DNA from: Vulcanimicrobium winogradskyi | GTDB lineage: Bacteria; Vulcanimicrobiota; Vulcanimicrobiia; Vulcanimicrobiales; Vulcanimicrobiaceae | Direction of reading: 5' to 3' | Assembly: GCA_003134965.1 (NCBI GenBank) | Contig: PLDA01000002.1 | Location: 930,001-994,000, forward strand | DNA length: 64,000 bases | Shown: positions 6,654-15,619 of the stretch, piece by piece | How positions within the stretch are numbered: position 1 is the first letter of the stretch | Layout: every line of letters starts with the position of its first letter | Notes under the pieces: model-generated | Databases searched by the model: none | Told to the model about the DNA's origin: nothing | The model's input: only the letters and a program-made list of their open reading frames with translations | Program-made: the position numbers and the translations under genes

Positions 6654-9323
6654 CTAAAACCGGATCGAGAAGTTCAGGTCTTCGCGATTCTGGTTGAAGT
6701 TGTACGACGGGATCACGTTGTCGCTGTACTTCTGGTTCCGGAAGAGCGCCGAGATCGAGCTCGTCGTCTTCGGGATGTTGTACGTGAGCGTGCCCTGGTA
6801 CTGATCCTTGCGCTGTGCGATGTTCTGGCCGAGCGTGGTCCCGTACGAGCCGTGGAACGTCTGCGTGTTGTAGCCGACGCCCAGCACGAGGTCGCGTGAG
6901 ACCGGCATCGTCGCCGACGCGTCGATCGTGTTGTGGTACTCGTCGAGGTAGTTCGGATAGAACAGCACCGGCGTCGCACCGCCCGCGAGGTAGGCGTTGA
7001 GCGCCGCGCCCGAGGACGGATCCGGACCGCCGACCGTCGGATTGAAGGGAACGTACGCATAAGCGGTCTTGTCGTTGCGGACGAGGTGCTCGAACGAGTC
7101 GCTCACGCTGACGGCCACCCGCGAGCCGAAGACCGGCAGCGAGAACTGCAGGCCGCCCTCGAGCTTGTCGAACGTGAGCTTCTGCGCCGAGGAGAAACCC
7201 GGACCGTACGCCATCTGACCGAACCCGTTCGGAACCATCTCCGAGAGGTGCTGGCCGAGGAAGCGTCCGTTCAGCTTCGTGTCGCCGACGCTGAACGGGA
7301 AGGTGACGTTGGCGGTGAAGCCCTGCGAGTTCGGAGCGAACGCGCTGAAGAACTGCGGACCGCTGGCCACGAACGGGTTGAACACCGGATAGAGGTAGGT
7401 GAGGTTCGCGTTGTTGCGCGTGCACGCGGCACCCGTGCAGCCCGGCGTGACGGCGCCGTCGAACGTCTGGTTGATCGCCAGGTTGTTCGCGAAGCCGTAG
7501 AACTGCGGGAAGAAGTTCCCCTTCCAGAACTGGAACGTCGCCGGCGCGGGACCGAAGTAGCGGAGCGGGGCGCCGTCGAGGAAGTTCGGGCCCACGGCCT
7601 GGTACTGGATCGTCGCCGTGGCCTGGTAGAGCTTCAGCCGAAGCCCGACAACGACTGCACTGTCGGTGACCGCCGGCGTGTTGTAGAAGTCCGGCGTGAA
7701 CTTGCTGTACGCACCTTCGCCGAACAGCACCGGGTGCTGGGTCTTGTCGCCGCCCATGTTGATGAACGAGATCGGCAGCTGCGCGTCGATTCCGAACACC
7801 GTGTCGCTGACGACACCGAGGCCGTTCCCGGCGGCGTTGCCGTTCGGCGCGGACTGGAAGAACACCGTGTTCTGTGAGTTCGAGACGTCGGCGAAATCGA
7901 AGATGCGGCTCATCGAGACGCCGATCTCGGCGCCCGGCATACCTTTGATCTTCTGGTTGATGCGCATGTTGGCGTGGTAGCGCTGGTACTGATCGTTGTT
8001 GTTGTACGTCAAGCGAACGTAGGTGATCTGCACGACCGTCCCCGCGGGAAGCGGCGTCGTGAAGACGACCTGGTTCGTCGCGTCGATGTAGTACCAGCCG
8101 CCGCCCGCGATCGGGCAGGCGCCGCCGCTCGAGGTGAGCGCCGCGTTGCTGCAGGCCACGCCGTTCACGGCCGAGACGTAGACCGTGCCGAGCACGGCCT
8201 TCGTGGTCAGATAGACCGCCGAGACCACCTGTCCGTTGGCGGTGAACGTATCGGTGCGCGCTGCGCCTGCCGGCGAGTTCGGCGCGCCCGGCTGGAAGTA
8301 GCTCGTCTGCGGACGGGCCACGGTGAAGAAGTAATTGTTGTTCGCGAACTCACCGTTCGGATCGGCGACGCCCGTCAGCGTGTTGATCATCGACTGGTCG
8401 AGGCGCGTCCACGAGAACTGGAACTCGGTGAGGCCGCCCAAGATGCCGCCGATCTCGAAGCCCTTCTCGTACGGCTGGACGGGGTTCTCGTAGCCGGGAC
8501 CCTGCTGGGTCGCGTCGGGCGCGCGGTAGGTGAGGCCGAGCCGCGACGACTTGATGTTGTCGAGCTGGCCATCCCGCAGGTAGACGTTGGTGAAGGCGCC
8601 GGCCTTGGCGATGTTCACGACGATGTCCGGCTCGATCGAGTACTTCGCCTGCGGCGTGAACTCGCCGCCGTACTCGTAGTTGATGATGTGGATCGGCAGC
8701 GAGACCGTCAGGTTCTCGTTGATCGTGTACGTGAAGTTGATCTTGTCGTCGAAGCGGATGAGGTTACCCGCACCCGTCTGTTCGAGCGCGCTGTTGTTCG
8801 ACGGCGAGGTCAGGAAGACGTTGACGAACGGATCGATCGCAGCATGCGCGATCGTCTGCGGAACGCCGTAGCGCTGACGGTACGAGTTGTTGTCGAGGAT
8901 CGCGCCGTGCAGCTGGATCGACTGCGCGAACTTCGTCCGCTTGTCGAGCGCATCGAGGGCGTCCTCGAGGTTCGTGACACGCACGCCGAGCGAATCCAGC
9001 TCGTCCTTGAGCGCGTCGATGAGCTTCTGGAGCTTGTCGAGGTCCGCTTTCGAGGCGAACCCCGCGCCGTTCGCCTGCAGCTTCGCGATGACGCGTGCGA
9101 CCAGCACCGCCATCTCGTAGCGCGTCAGCGGACGATCGCCCTTGAACTTACCGTCGGGATACCCCTCGACTAAGCCGTCGGCCGCGAGCGACTGGATCGC
9201 TTGATACGCCCAGTGGTTGGCAGGCACGTCCGAAAACGGCGTGGCGGAGGCGCCCTGACCCAACGCCAACAGCGAGCCCAGACTGAAGCCCGCTGCGAGG
9301 ACGAGGGTAGCGAGACGCTTCAT
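6654..9323 (-). CDS. SLH-domain outer-membrane beta-barrel protein (SLH-porin)
   Basis: 889 residues. Signal peptide 1-27 ending QGASA. One SLH domain follows at 28-85 (FSDVPANHWAYQAIQSLAAD, GLVEGYPDGKFKGDRPLTRY). A predicted coiled coil spans about 93-135 (LDKLQKLIDALKDELDSLGV). A long beta-rich barrel of about 750 residues ends in FSIRF, the aromatic C-terminus typical of outer-membrane barrels. This SLH-coiled coil-barrel layout is that of OmpM/SomA/Slp-type proteins. In those, SLH binds cell-wall polymer and the barrel sits in the outer membrane, tethering it. GGAGGA precedes ATG 9323. It is followed by a hairpin terminator and has a 213-base upstream gap, so it is probably a highly expressed single-gene unit. 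Confidence 0.9.
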   Translation of the reverse strand: MKRLATLVLAAGFSLGSLLALGQGASATPFSDVPANHWAYQAIQSLAADGLVEGYPDGKFKGDRPLTRYEMAVLVARVIAKLQANGAGFASKADLDKLQKLIDALKDELDSLGVRVTNLEDALDALDKRTKFAQSIQLHGAILDNNSYRQRYGVPQTIAHAAIDPFVNVFLTSPSNNSALEQTGAGNLIRFDDKINFTYTINENLTVSLPIHIINYEYGGEFTPQAKYSIEPDIVVNIAKAGAFTNVYLRDGQLDNIKSSRLGLTYRAPDATQQGPGYENPVQPYEKGFEIGGILGGLTEFQFSWTRLDQSMINTLTGVADPNGEFANNNYFFTVARPQTSYFQPGAPNSPAGAARTDTFTANGQVVSAVYLTTKAVLGTVYVSAVNGVACSNAALTSSGGACPIAGGGWYYIDATNQVVFTTPLPAGTVVQITYVRLTYNNNDQYQRYHANMRINQKIKGMPGAEIGVSMSRIFDFADVSNSQNTVFFQSAPNGNAAGNGLGVVSDTVFGIDAQLPISFINMGGDKTQHPVLFGEGAYSKFTPDFYNTPAVTDSAVVVGLRLKLYQATATIQYQAVGPNFLDGAPLRYFGPAPATFQFWKGNFFPQFYGFANNLAINQTFDGAVTPGCTGAACTRNNANLTYLYPVFNPFVASGPQFFSAFAPNSQGFTANVTFPFSVGDTKLNGRFLGQHLSEMVPNGFGQMAYGPGFSSAQKLTFDKLEGGLQFSLPVFGSRVAVSVSDSFEHLVRNDKTAYAYVPFNPTVGGPDPSSGAALNAYLAGGATPVLFYPNYLDEYHNTIDASATMPVSRDLVLGVGYNTQTFHGSYGTTLGQNIAQRKDQYQGTLTYNIPKTTSSISALFRNQKYSDNVIPSYNFNQNREDLNFSIRF

Positions 9324-9536
9324 CGTGTCCTCCGAGAAAGATGTGACCTGCTGTTCCGCGCTGACCGCGTCCCGCCTTCGGTTGCCGGGCGATCGGGTGT
9401 CCGTGTTGCCCCTGATCGATTCGGCACCAAGAACCCGTCTCGGATCCTACCGGAACGGGCACAACGAGGACGCGCTCGATACGGAACGCATGCCGAGGTC
9501 GCTATACCGAAGCGAGCGTCAGGACTCCTCCCCGCA
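9324..9536. other. Intergenic region upstream of the SLH-porin
   Basis: 213 bases with no coding potential that I can support. It should hold the porin promoter on the minus strand. I see the ribosome-binding site GGAGGA just before ATG 9323 but no convincing -35/-10 pair. Confidence 0.45.
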
Positions 9537-9938
9537 TTAAGAAGCCTTGAGGTATCTTTCTGCGATCAGAAGGGCGGCGTAGTCGTCGATCGGCCGTCCG
9601 GGGAGCAGCATCCCGCGCGGGATCAGCCGTCGCCAGCCCCGCGGCGGGTGGTCGTCGAAGTAGCGCGCCCGGGCCAGCAGCGTCGTCTCGCGCTCGTCGA
9701 CCAGCTCGACCTGGAGGCCCAGCGTCCGCGCGATCTCGGCGACCGCCGCCGCGTTCGTCCCGCGGCCGATCGCCGCGATCGTCACCGGCGTCGCCGCGAG
9801 CAGCTCGCGCAGCCGCTCGCCGAGCCCCTCGAGCGGCGCGATCCCGAGCGTCAGCGGCTTCGCACCGAGGCAGGTGAGCAGCGCGTAACCGCACTTGCGC
9901 GTGCCCGGATCGAGCCCGAGGACCGGAGCCGGGCTCAT
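9537..9938 (-). CDS. RNase H-fold nuclease, RuvX/YqgF-like
   Basis: 133 residues, close to the YqgF length. Three acidic clusters typical of the RNase H fold are visible: VLGLDPGTRKCGYALL near the N-terminus, VELVDERETTLLARA in the middle, and IDDYAALLIAERYL at the C-terminus. YqgF family members process the 5' end of pre-16S rRNA or act on branched DNA; the RuvC fold is related, so the substrate is unclear. Its ATG overlaps the DUF3084 gene stop as ATGA, making it the last gene of the LPS-export operon. Confidence 0.72.
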   Translation of the reverse strand: MSPAPVLGLDPGTRKCGYALLTCLGAKPLTLGIAPLEGLGERLRELLAATPVTIAAIGRGTNAAAVAEIARTLGLQVELVDERETTLLARARYFDDHPPRGWRRLIPRGMLLPGRPIDDYAALLIAERYLKAS

Positions 9939-10891
9939 TTCGCGGGCTCCAGCGAGACACCCAAGACGAACAGCGAGGTGTGCGGGTACAGGACGCCTTC
10001 GGAGCGCGCGACCAGCCGGAAGCGGCCCTTCACCCGGGCGAGCTCCGCGGTCGCCGACTCGAAGCGCTGCGGATCGAAGCCGCTCGGGGGCGCAAAGAAG
10101 GGGTAGGGGAAGCCCGCCTTCGCGAGCGCGTCGAACGCGCGGGTCTCGAGCAGCCGGTAGTCCGTCGCAGCGATCGGACGCCCGCCCTCGACGTCGATCG
10201 AGGCCACCTCCTCGTTGTTGCCGTACAGCCGCCGGTCGGCCCAGGCGGCGAAGCTGAACGTCATGCGGTCGCCGCGGAAGAGATTGCTGGGCGCGACCGG
10301 CAGAAACAGCAGCGGGACGCCACGGTCACCGACGCCGCTGAAGTGGGTCCGCGCCTCCTGCAGCTCGCCCAGCAGGCCGGCCCGCACCTGTGGGTCGGAG
10401 GAGCGCTTTTGGTCCGGCAGCAGGCCCAGCCGGGCAGCCGTGACGTTCGCCGTGCGCACCGCGTCGTCGAAGAACTGCGAGAAGAGCCGCAGCTGATCGG
10501 CCTCCGGCAGCGTCACGTCGATCACGACGCCTTGCGCCACCGGCGAGGCCTTGGTCACGGCGATGTTGTTGTTGCGGGTCGTATTGAGCTCGTTCTCCTG
10601 CGCGACCGCCTGCGCTTGGAGTTGGTTGATCGTTGCGTTGAGCTGGCCGATGCGGAAGAACGCCGTCCGGACGACGCTGGAGCCGATCAGCGCCGCCAGC
10701 GTGACGGAGAGCGCGATCAGCATCCCGGTCGCGACCGCGACGACCGTCGACGTGTACTTCGGGCGCAGGCCGAACAGCGTCAGCCGTTTGCGGCCGACCT
10801 GGTGCCCGACGCGGTCGCCGATGTACGCGATGACCCCGGCGACGATCGTGATCGCCAGGATGAGCGCGATCCCGGGGAGGTCGGCGACCAT
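9935..10891 (-). CDS. DUF3084-family membrane protein
   Basis: 318 residues from ATG 10891, whose A is also the last base of the lptF-like stop (TGATG). An N-terminal membrane helix (IALILAITIVAGVIAYIGD) is followed by the family hallmark VGRKRLTLFGLRPKYTS and a second helix (ATGMLIALSVTLAALIGS). A short coiled coil follows (IGQLNATINQLQAQAVAQEN) and then a soluble domain. The family is known from cyanobacteria and other diderm Terrabacteria; its function is not known to me. Position behind the LPS-transport genes suggests an envelope role. The frame is open to 10978, but those codons overlap lptF. Confidence 0.85.
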   Translation of the reverse strand: MVADLPGIALILAITIVAGVIAYIGDRVGHQVGRKRLTLFGLRPKYTSTVVAVATGMLIALSVTLAALIGSSVVRTAFFRIGQLNATINQLQAQAVAQENELNTTRNNNIAVTKASPVAQGVVIDVTLPEADQLRLFSQFFDDAVRTANVTAARLGLLPDQKRSSDPQVRAGLLGELQEARTHFSGVGDRGVPLLFLPVAPSNLFRGDRMTFSFAAWADRRLYGNNEEVASIDVEGGRPIAATDYRLLETRAFDALAKAGFPYPFFAPPSGFDPQRFESATAELARVKGRFRLVARSEGVLYPHTSLFVLGVSLEPAK

Positions 10892-12036
10892 CAGACGCGC
10901 GAGGCGCGCCGCAGCAGCGACGCTCCGATGATGGTGAAGAACAGGTTGGGGGTCCACGCGGCGGGGCCGGCCAGCCACGTCGCGATGCTGCCGATGGACA
11001 AGAAAATCGTCGAGATCACGTAGTACACGAACACGATGGCGACGGCGAGCCCGAAGCCCAGCCCCGTCCCGCCGCCGCGCACGGGGCGGAGCCCGAACGG
11101 GACCGCGATCAGGGTGAACACGAACGCGGCGAACGGGCGCGCGAGCTTCGATGCATATGTTGCGGTGAAGAGGTTGCGCTGCTGAGGCGAGAGCTGTCCC
11201 GAGTCGAGCCGTTCCTTGATCTCGGCGCGCGAGAGGTCCTCCGGGTTGCTGATCTCGATTTTTTGCTTCGCAATCTGGTTGGGCCGCTCGCCGATGTCGA
11301 CGGTGGCGTGCGGCGCGAACTGGGTCGCGACCCCGCCGTCGGCGTCGAAGTGGTAGGTGGTCGAGTTTTCGAACGTCCAGGTCGGGGGGTCGTACCGTGC
11401 GCGGTCGGCGACGATGAACTCCCGCGGCTTCTGCTGCGCGTCGTAACGAATCACGGTCACGCCGAGCAGCGTCTGCGTCGCGACGTCGAGCCCGCTCGCG
11501 ATAGTGATCTGCTTCCCGCCGCCGGGGAGCGCCAACACCGCCTGTAGGTTGGAGGATGCCGGCGAGACGTGCTCGATCGCCTGCTGTCTCACGTATGCGG
11601 CCTTGTCATTCGCGAACGGGACGAAGAGCTCTTGGACGGCCAGCGAAAAAAGCGAGACGATCAGCCCGACGACGAGCAGCGGCGCAACGATGCGGGAGAG
11701 CGAGATCCCGCCGGCCTTCATCGCGGTGACCTCGCTCTCGCTCGAGAGCCGCTGCATCGCCAGGAGCGTACCCAGCAGCATCGCCATCGGAATCACCAGC
11801 AGCAGATACGCGGGCATGTCCCACAGGAAATACTCGACCGCCGCCCAGAGCGGCGCGTGCTGCTCGGAGACCAGCCGGCCGATGGCGAGGATCTGGGTCG
11901 CGACGAAGATCAGCGTGAACGCCGAGAGCCCGAACAGCGACGGGCCGCCGAGCTCGCCGACGAGATAGCGGTCGAGGATCGTCGGCCGCCACGGCGCGCG
12001 CGGGCGCGTGTGCCCGAGCGCGGGGGCCGCATTCAC
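10891..12036 (-). CDS. lptF: LPS export permease, LptF/LptG (YjgP/YjgQ) family
   Basis: Transmembrane half of the LptB2FG exporter that lifts LPS out of the inner membrane. 381 residues with the family layout: three N-terminal helices (LFGLSAFTLIFVATQILAIG; YLLLVIPMAMLLGTLLAM; IVAPLLVVGLIVSLFSLAV), the coupling motif SSESEVTAMKAGGIS, a periplasmic beta-jellyroll (about 140-265), and three C-terminal helices including FTLIAVPFGLRP. Only one such permease is seen here. It may act as a homodimer, or its partner is encoded elsewhere, so F versus G cannot be decided. ATG overlaps the lptB stop. Confidence 0.9.
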   Translation of the reverse strand: MNAAPALGHTRPRAPWRPTILDRYLVGELGGPSLFGLSAFTLIFVATQILAIGRLVSEQHAPLWAAVEYFLWDMPAYLLLVIPMAMLLGTLLAMQRLSSESEVTAMKAGGISLSRIVAPLLVVGLIVSLFSLAVQELFVPFANDKAAYVRQQAIEHVSPASSNLQAVLALPGGGKQITIASGLDVATQTLLGVTVIRYDAQQKPREFIVADRARYDPPTWTFENSTTYHFDADGGVATQFAPHATVDIGERPNQIAKQKIEISNPEDLSRAEIKERLDSGQLSPQQRNLFTATYASKLARPFAAFVFTLIAVPFGLRPVRGGGTGLGFGLAVAIVFVYYVISTIFLSIGSIATWLAGPAAWTPNLFFTIIGASLLRRASRV

Positions 12037-12776
12037 AGGCGAAAGCTCTCGCCGAGATAGAAGCGGCGCGCGACCGGCGAGTCGAGCACGTCTTGCGCGG
12101 TCCCGCTGACCTCGATCTTGCCGTCGTTGAGGATATACGCGCGGTCGACGATCGCGAGCGTCTCGCGCACCTGATGGTCGGTGATCAGGATGCCGAGTCC
12201 GCGATCGCGCAGCTGGCGGATCATCGCTTGGATGTCGGCGACCGCGATCGGGTCGATCCCGGTGAAGGGCTCGTCGAGCAGCAGAAACGCCGGTTCGGTC
12301 GCGATCGCGCGGGCGATCTCGACGCGCCGGCGTTCACCGCCCGAGAGCGAGTCGCCGCGGGCATCGACGAACTGCGCGAGGCCGAACTCGGCCAGCAGCT
12401 CGGGGAGACGGCGCTCGCGCTCGGCAAACGGAACGCCGTTCATCTCCCAGATCAAGCGCAGGTTGTCCCCGACGGAGAGTTTCCGGAAGATCGAGTTCTC
12501 CTGCGAGAGGTAGCCGATCCCGGCGCGCGCCCGCTCGTGCATCGGCGCGCTGGTGATCTCGCGTGCACTGCCGTCGCGTTCGAGCACGACGGTGCCGCCG
12601 TCGGGACGGATGAGCCCGACGACCATGTAGAACGTGGTCGTCTTTCCGGCCCCGTTGGGTCCGAGCAATCCGACGACTTCGCCGCGCTGCACCTCGGCGC
12701 TGATACCCTTGACGACGGTGCGCTGCCCGTAGCGCTTCTCGAGATCACGCAGCACGATCCGGTCGCGGTCGATCAT
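12033..12776 (-). CDS. lptB: LPS export ABC transporter ATP-binding protein LptB
   Basis: 247 residues, normal LptB length. Walker A GPNGAGKTTT, LptB-type GIGYLSQENSIFRKLSVGDN (Q-loop), signature LSGGERRRVEIARA, Walker B FLLLDEPFTGIDP and H-loop ILITDHQVRETL. Drives LPS extraction with the LptF-like permease, whose start it overlaps. Its own start overlaps the lptC-like stop as ATGA. Subunit balance is thus kept by coupled translation. Confidence 0.95.
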   Translation of the reverse strand: MIDRDRIVLRDLEKRYGQRTVVKGISAEVQRGEVVGLLGPNGAGKTTTFYMVVGLIRPDGGTVVLERDGSAREITSAPMHERARAGIGYLSQENSIFRKLSVGDNLRLIWEMNGVPFAERERRLPELLAEFGLAQFVDARGDSLSGGERRRVEIARAIATEPAFLLLDEPFTGIDPIAVADIQAMIRQLRDRGLGILITDHQVRETLAIVDRAYILNDGKIEVSGTAQDVLDSPVARRFYLGESFRL

Positions 12777-13357
12777 ACGCCGTTCCCCGTCACGCGCACG
12801 TCCTGCAGCTTGACGTCGCCGTCGAGATGCTGGCCGCCCAGCTGCAGGCCGTTCGGCGCGCTGAGCTGCACGTTGCCCTCGCCGCGGAAGCGCTCGGTGC
12901 GGCCGTTGTAGGTCAGCGTGTCGCAGGTCAGGACGCTGCCGCTGCTGGTGTGGGCATGGACACCTCCGCTCATCACCACCGTCTTGTCCCGTTCGAAGAC
13001 GCGGGCCTTCGGCGCGTCGGCGATCGTCGTCGTCCCGCTCTTGTCGACGAAGGTGACGTGTGGCTGCTCGAGCTCGCCCCTCCCCTGCTCGGTGCCGTAG
13101 CGCTGCGCGACCCCCGAGAGTGCGCGGATCGTGTAGACCTTGCGCCCATGCAGACTCTCCACGATGGTGACGTACTGCCCGTTACCGCCGCGCGTTTCGA
13201 CGTGGATCGGTACGGTCGTCGGGGTAGACGACGCGGCCGGAACCGCGGAGGCCCGAGCGGAGGCGCCCGGCGCGCCGGCCGAACCGCTCGGCGGGGCATG
13301 CGGCGCGCAGCCGGCGGCGAGCACCAGGAGTGCCGCGAGCGACCTAGCGGAGCGCAT
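12773..13357 (-). CDS. lptC: LptC/LptA-like LPS transport protein (predicted lipoprotein)
   Basis: 194 residues. Signal with lipobox LVLAAGC (Cys17), a Ser/Ala/Pro linker, then an OstA-type beta-jellyroll: GGVHAHTSSGSVLTCDTLTYN, RTERFRGEGNVQLSAPNG and LQLGGQHLDGDVKLQDVRV. The fold is shared by LptC, LptA and the LptD N-terminus. The position directly before lptB and the membrane-anchoring signal favour the LptC role, but it could also serve as the periplasmic bridge. Overlaps the O-antigen-ligase-type gene by 14 bases and lptB by 4. Confidence 0.82.
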   Translation of the reverse strand: MRSARSLAALLVLAAGCAPHAPPSGSAGAPGASARASAVPAASSTPTTVPIHVETRGGNGQYVTIVESLHGRKVYTIRALSGVAQRYGTEQGRGELEQPHVTFVDKSGTTTIADAPKARVFERDKTVVMSGGVHAHTSSGSVLTCDTLTYNGRTERFRGEGNVQLSAPNGLQLGGQHLDGDVKLQDVRVTGNGV

Positions 13358-14534
13358 CGGTGCGGATCACGGCGACGCCGAGCGTCGTAACCATAAGGCA
13401 GAGCGGAAACATGAGGCTCAGCGTGTTGATCGCGCTGTCGGCGAGCAGCGCGATCAAGGCGGCGGCGAGGCTGAACCCGAGGGCGCGAGGCAGCGCGGCG
13501 GCGCCCCGGGCGCCACGCAGCAGCTGTCGCAGGAGGATGCCGAACGAGACGGTGAGGGTCACGATCGCCACGATACCGCCGTCGGCTGCGAACGCTATCG
13601 GAAGCGAGTGCGGGTCGAATGCGACGGCGGTCGTGGTCCCCGGCGCGTCGGGCGGGCGGAGCTCGCCGTAGGTCCTTGGAAACGCGAACGGCCCGACGCC
13701 CAGTAGCGGAAACCGCTCGAACGTGGTGAGCCCGGCCCGCCAGGCGACCGCCCGCGCTTCGGTGTCGCGCGGATTGTGATGCTGGGCGCCGGCCAGCGCA
13801 TCGAGCCCGATCCCGGCCAGCGCCACCACGACGGCGGCGACCAGCAAGATCCGCGCACGGGCCGCGAGCGCGTAGACGGCCACACCGATCACGGCCGAGA
13901 GCGCTCCCCAGCGTGAGAACGTCGCGCCGAGCGTGACGACCAGGACGATCGCGCACAGCGTCGCGAGGCGGTCGCGGCCACGCGATGCCACTGCGAGCGG
14001 GACGGCGAGTCCGAGCCCGGCGAGCGTGAACGCCGCCAGCTCGTTCGGGTTCAAAAACGTCCCGACTGCCCGTCCGTTGTCGAAGGCGTAGAGCGCCGCC
14101 GGGCGCTTGGTGACCAGCATCGCCAGCGCGAGCAGCGAGGCGAGCAGGGCCGCCCACAGGAACGTCCGGATGCAGAGCCGGATCGTCGCGGCGTCCGCCT
14201 CGCGGGCGATCACCAATCCGGCGGCGCCCAGCCCGGTGACGAACGCGCCCAGCCCGATCCCCAGCGTCGGGTCGAAGCCGGTCACCGCAGCCAGAATCGT
14301 CGCCAACCCGGGCGCGAGGAACGCGAAGGTCAACCAATCGCGGCGGGCGGCGCGGATCGCCGCCGGCACGATCGCCGCCAAGGCGGCGAGGCCCGCGAAG
14401 GCGATCGCCACCGTCAGCCCGCGCGGGACGAGCGGTGGGATCCCGGGACCGGCCGGGAACAGCGCGGCAAACGTTCCGTACAGCGGGATGATTGCGAACA
14501 GCACCGCCAGGGCGATCGGGGTGACGCGCTTCAT
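13344..14534 (-). CDS. O-antigen ligase/polymerase family membrane protein (WaaL/Wzy-like)
   Basis: 396 residues with about ten hydrophobic helices. The periplasmic-loop region RAVAWRAGLTTFERFPLLG followed by VGPFAFPRTYG and a downstream DPHSLPIAFAADGG (the HS of the family) matches the Wzy_C/O-antigen ligase family, which joins undecaprenyl-linked glycans to lipid A core or to other acceptors. The location between an LpxB-like gene and the lpt genes supports a role in LPS completion. Ligase versus polymerase cannot be told from sequence. Overlaps both neighbours. Confidence 0.82.
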   Translation of the reverse strand: MKRVTPIALAVLFAIIPLYGTFAALFPAGPGIPPLVPRGLTVAIAFAGLAALAAIVPAAIRAARRDWLTFAFLAPGLATILAAVTGFDPTLGIGLGAFVTGLGAAGLVIAREADAATIRLCIRTFLWAALLASLLALAMLVTKRPAALYAFDNGRAVGTFLNPNELAAFTLAGLGLAVPLAVASRGRDRLATLCAIVLVVTLGATFSRWGALSAVIGVAVYALAARARILLVAAVVVALAGIGLDALAGAQHHNPRDTEARAVAWRAGLTTFERFPLLGVGPFAFPRTYGELRPPDAPGTTTAVAFDPHSLPIAFAADGGIVAIVTLTVSFGILLRQLLRGARGAAALPRALGFSLAAALIALLADSAINTLSLMFPLCLMVTTLGVAVIRTDALR

Positions 14535-15619
14535 GCGGCCCCCGCCAGCGCGACCACCGACGCGGCGATCGCGCGCGCTCCGCCCGGGCCGCCCATGCGG
14601 TCGCGTCCCACTGCGCCCATTCGCGCGCGGCGGACGTCGTCGGCGAGCAGCTCCGCGACCGCGGCGGCGGCAGGTCCGGGCTCACCGGGGACGATCAGCA
14701 GCGCATCCCCGAGCAGCGCCATTTGGCGCTTTCGATACCAGGCGTCGCGCGGCGCGTCCTCGAGCTCGAGCGCGACGACCGGAAGGCCCTCGGCCGCCGC
14801 TGCCTCGTTCGCCGTCCCGCTCTGCCCGATCGCCAGCGTCGCGCCGTGCAGCAGCGCTCCGAGCGGCCCGGTCCACGCGCGCAGGCCGCCGCGCTGCAGC
14901 GCGGGCTCGAACCGATCCTCGCGCAGGTTCGGCGCGACCGAGAGCACTGCGTCGGGCTGCGCGCCGCGCGCCCGCAGCGCGGCCACGACGTTGGCGATGT
15001 GCACTGCGTCGGCGTACGCGCGCTCCCGCGAGCCCGGCAGCAGCGCCAAGCGCAGCGGCGCCCGCCAGTCGACGCGCGCGCTCGTCGCGAGCAAGTCGAC
15101 GATCACGTTGCCCGGCGCCTCGGCCTGCACGCCGTGCGCGCGCAGATCGTGCGCGGTCGCCGCGTCGCGCACGAAGATCCGCTGCGCGGCTCGCAGGATG
15201 CGCCGTTCGCCCGGTCCGTACGCGGCGACGTAGACGCTCTTGGCGGTGCCGACGTACGCCAGCGGAGCCCGCGGGATCCGGGCCAGCGCGCACGCATACG
15301 CATCGCCCACCGCGACGACCGCCGCGTACCGCCGCTCGCGCCGGGCCGCGCGCAAGAAGCCGATCTGGCGCGCGAAAAGCGCGAGAAACCCGGCGCCCAG
15401 ATCGCGCACGAACGCGCGCGCGTTCCCCATCGCGACGAGCCCGCCCGACGGCATCGCGCGCTGCGGCCCGACATCGGGGAAATCGCCGCCGCCCAGTCGC
15501 TCGCCGACCAGCGCGAAGTGTTCGGTCCGCAGGTTCGCGAGCGCGCGCGTCTCCTGCGCGATCCGCGCCGCGATCGCCGCCTCGCCGTGACCGTTCGAAA
15601 CAAACAGAACGCTAGGCAC
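14531..15619 (-). CDS. Lipid-A-disaccharide synthase-related glycosyltransferase
   Basis: 362 residues, GT-B fold. FVSNGHGEAAIAARIAQ at the start, a VAVGDAYACALA loop, LLPGSRERAYADA (compare LPGSR in LpxB) and GATLAIGQSGTANEAAAAEGLPVVAL near the donor site match the 'LpxB-related' family described from cyanobacteria and Deinococcus-Thermus, distinct from true LpxB. True lpxB sits two genes upstream, so this paralogue probably adds another sugar or acts on another lipid. Its start overlaps the metallophosphoesterase gene by 8 bases. Confidence 0.85.
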   Translation of the reverse strand: MPSVLFVSNGHGEAAIAARIAQETRALANLRTEHFALVGERLGGGDFPDVGPQRAMPSGGLVAMGNARAFVRDLGAGFLALFARQIGFLRAARRERRYAAVVAVGDAYACALARIPRAPLAYVGTAKSVYVAAYGPGERRILRAAQRIFVRDAATAHDLRAHGVQAEAPGNVIVDLLATSARVDWRAPLRLALLPGSRERAYADAVHIANVVAALRARGAQPDAVLSVAPNLREDRFEPALQRGGLRAWTGPLGALLHGATLAIGQSGTANEAAAAEGLPVVALELEDAPRDAWYRKRQMALLGDALLIVPGEPGPAAAAVAELLADDVRRARMGAVGRDRMGGPGGARAIAASVVALAGAA

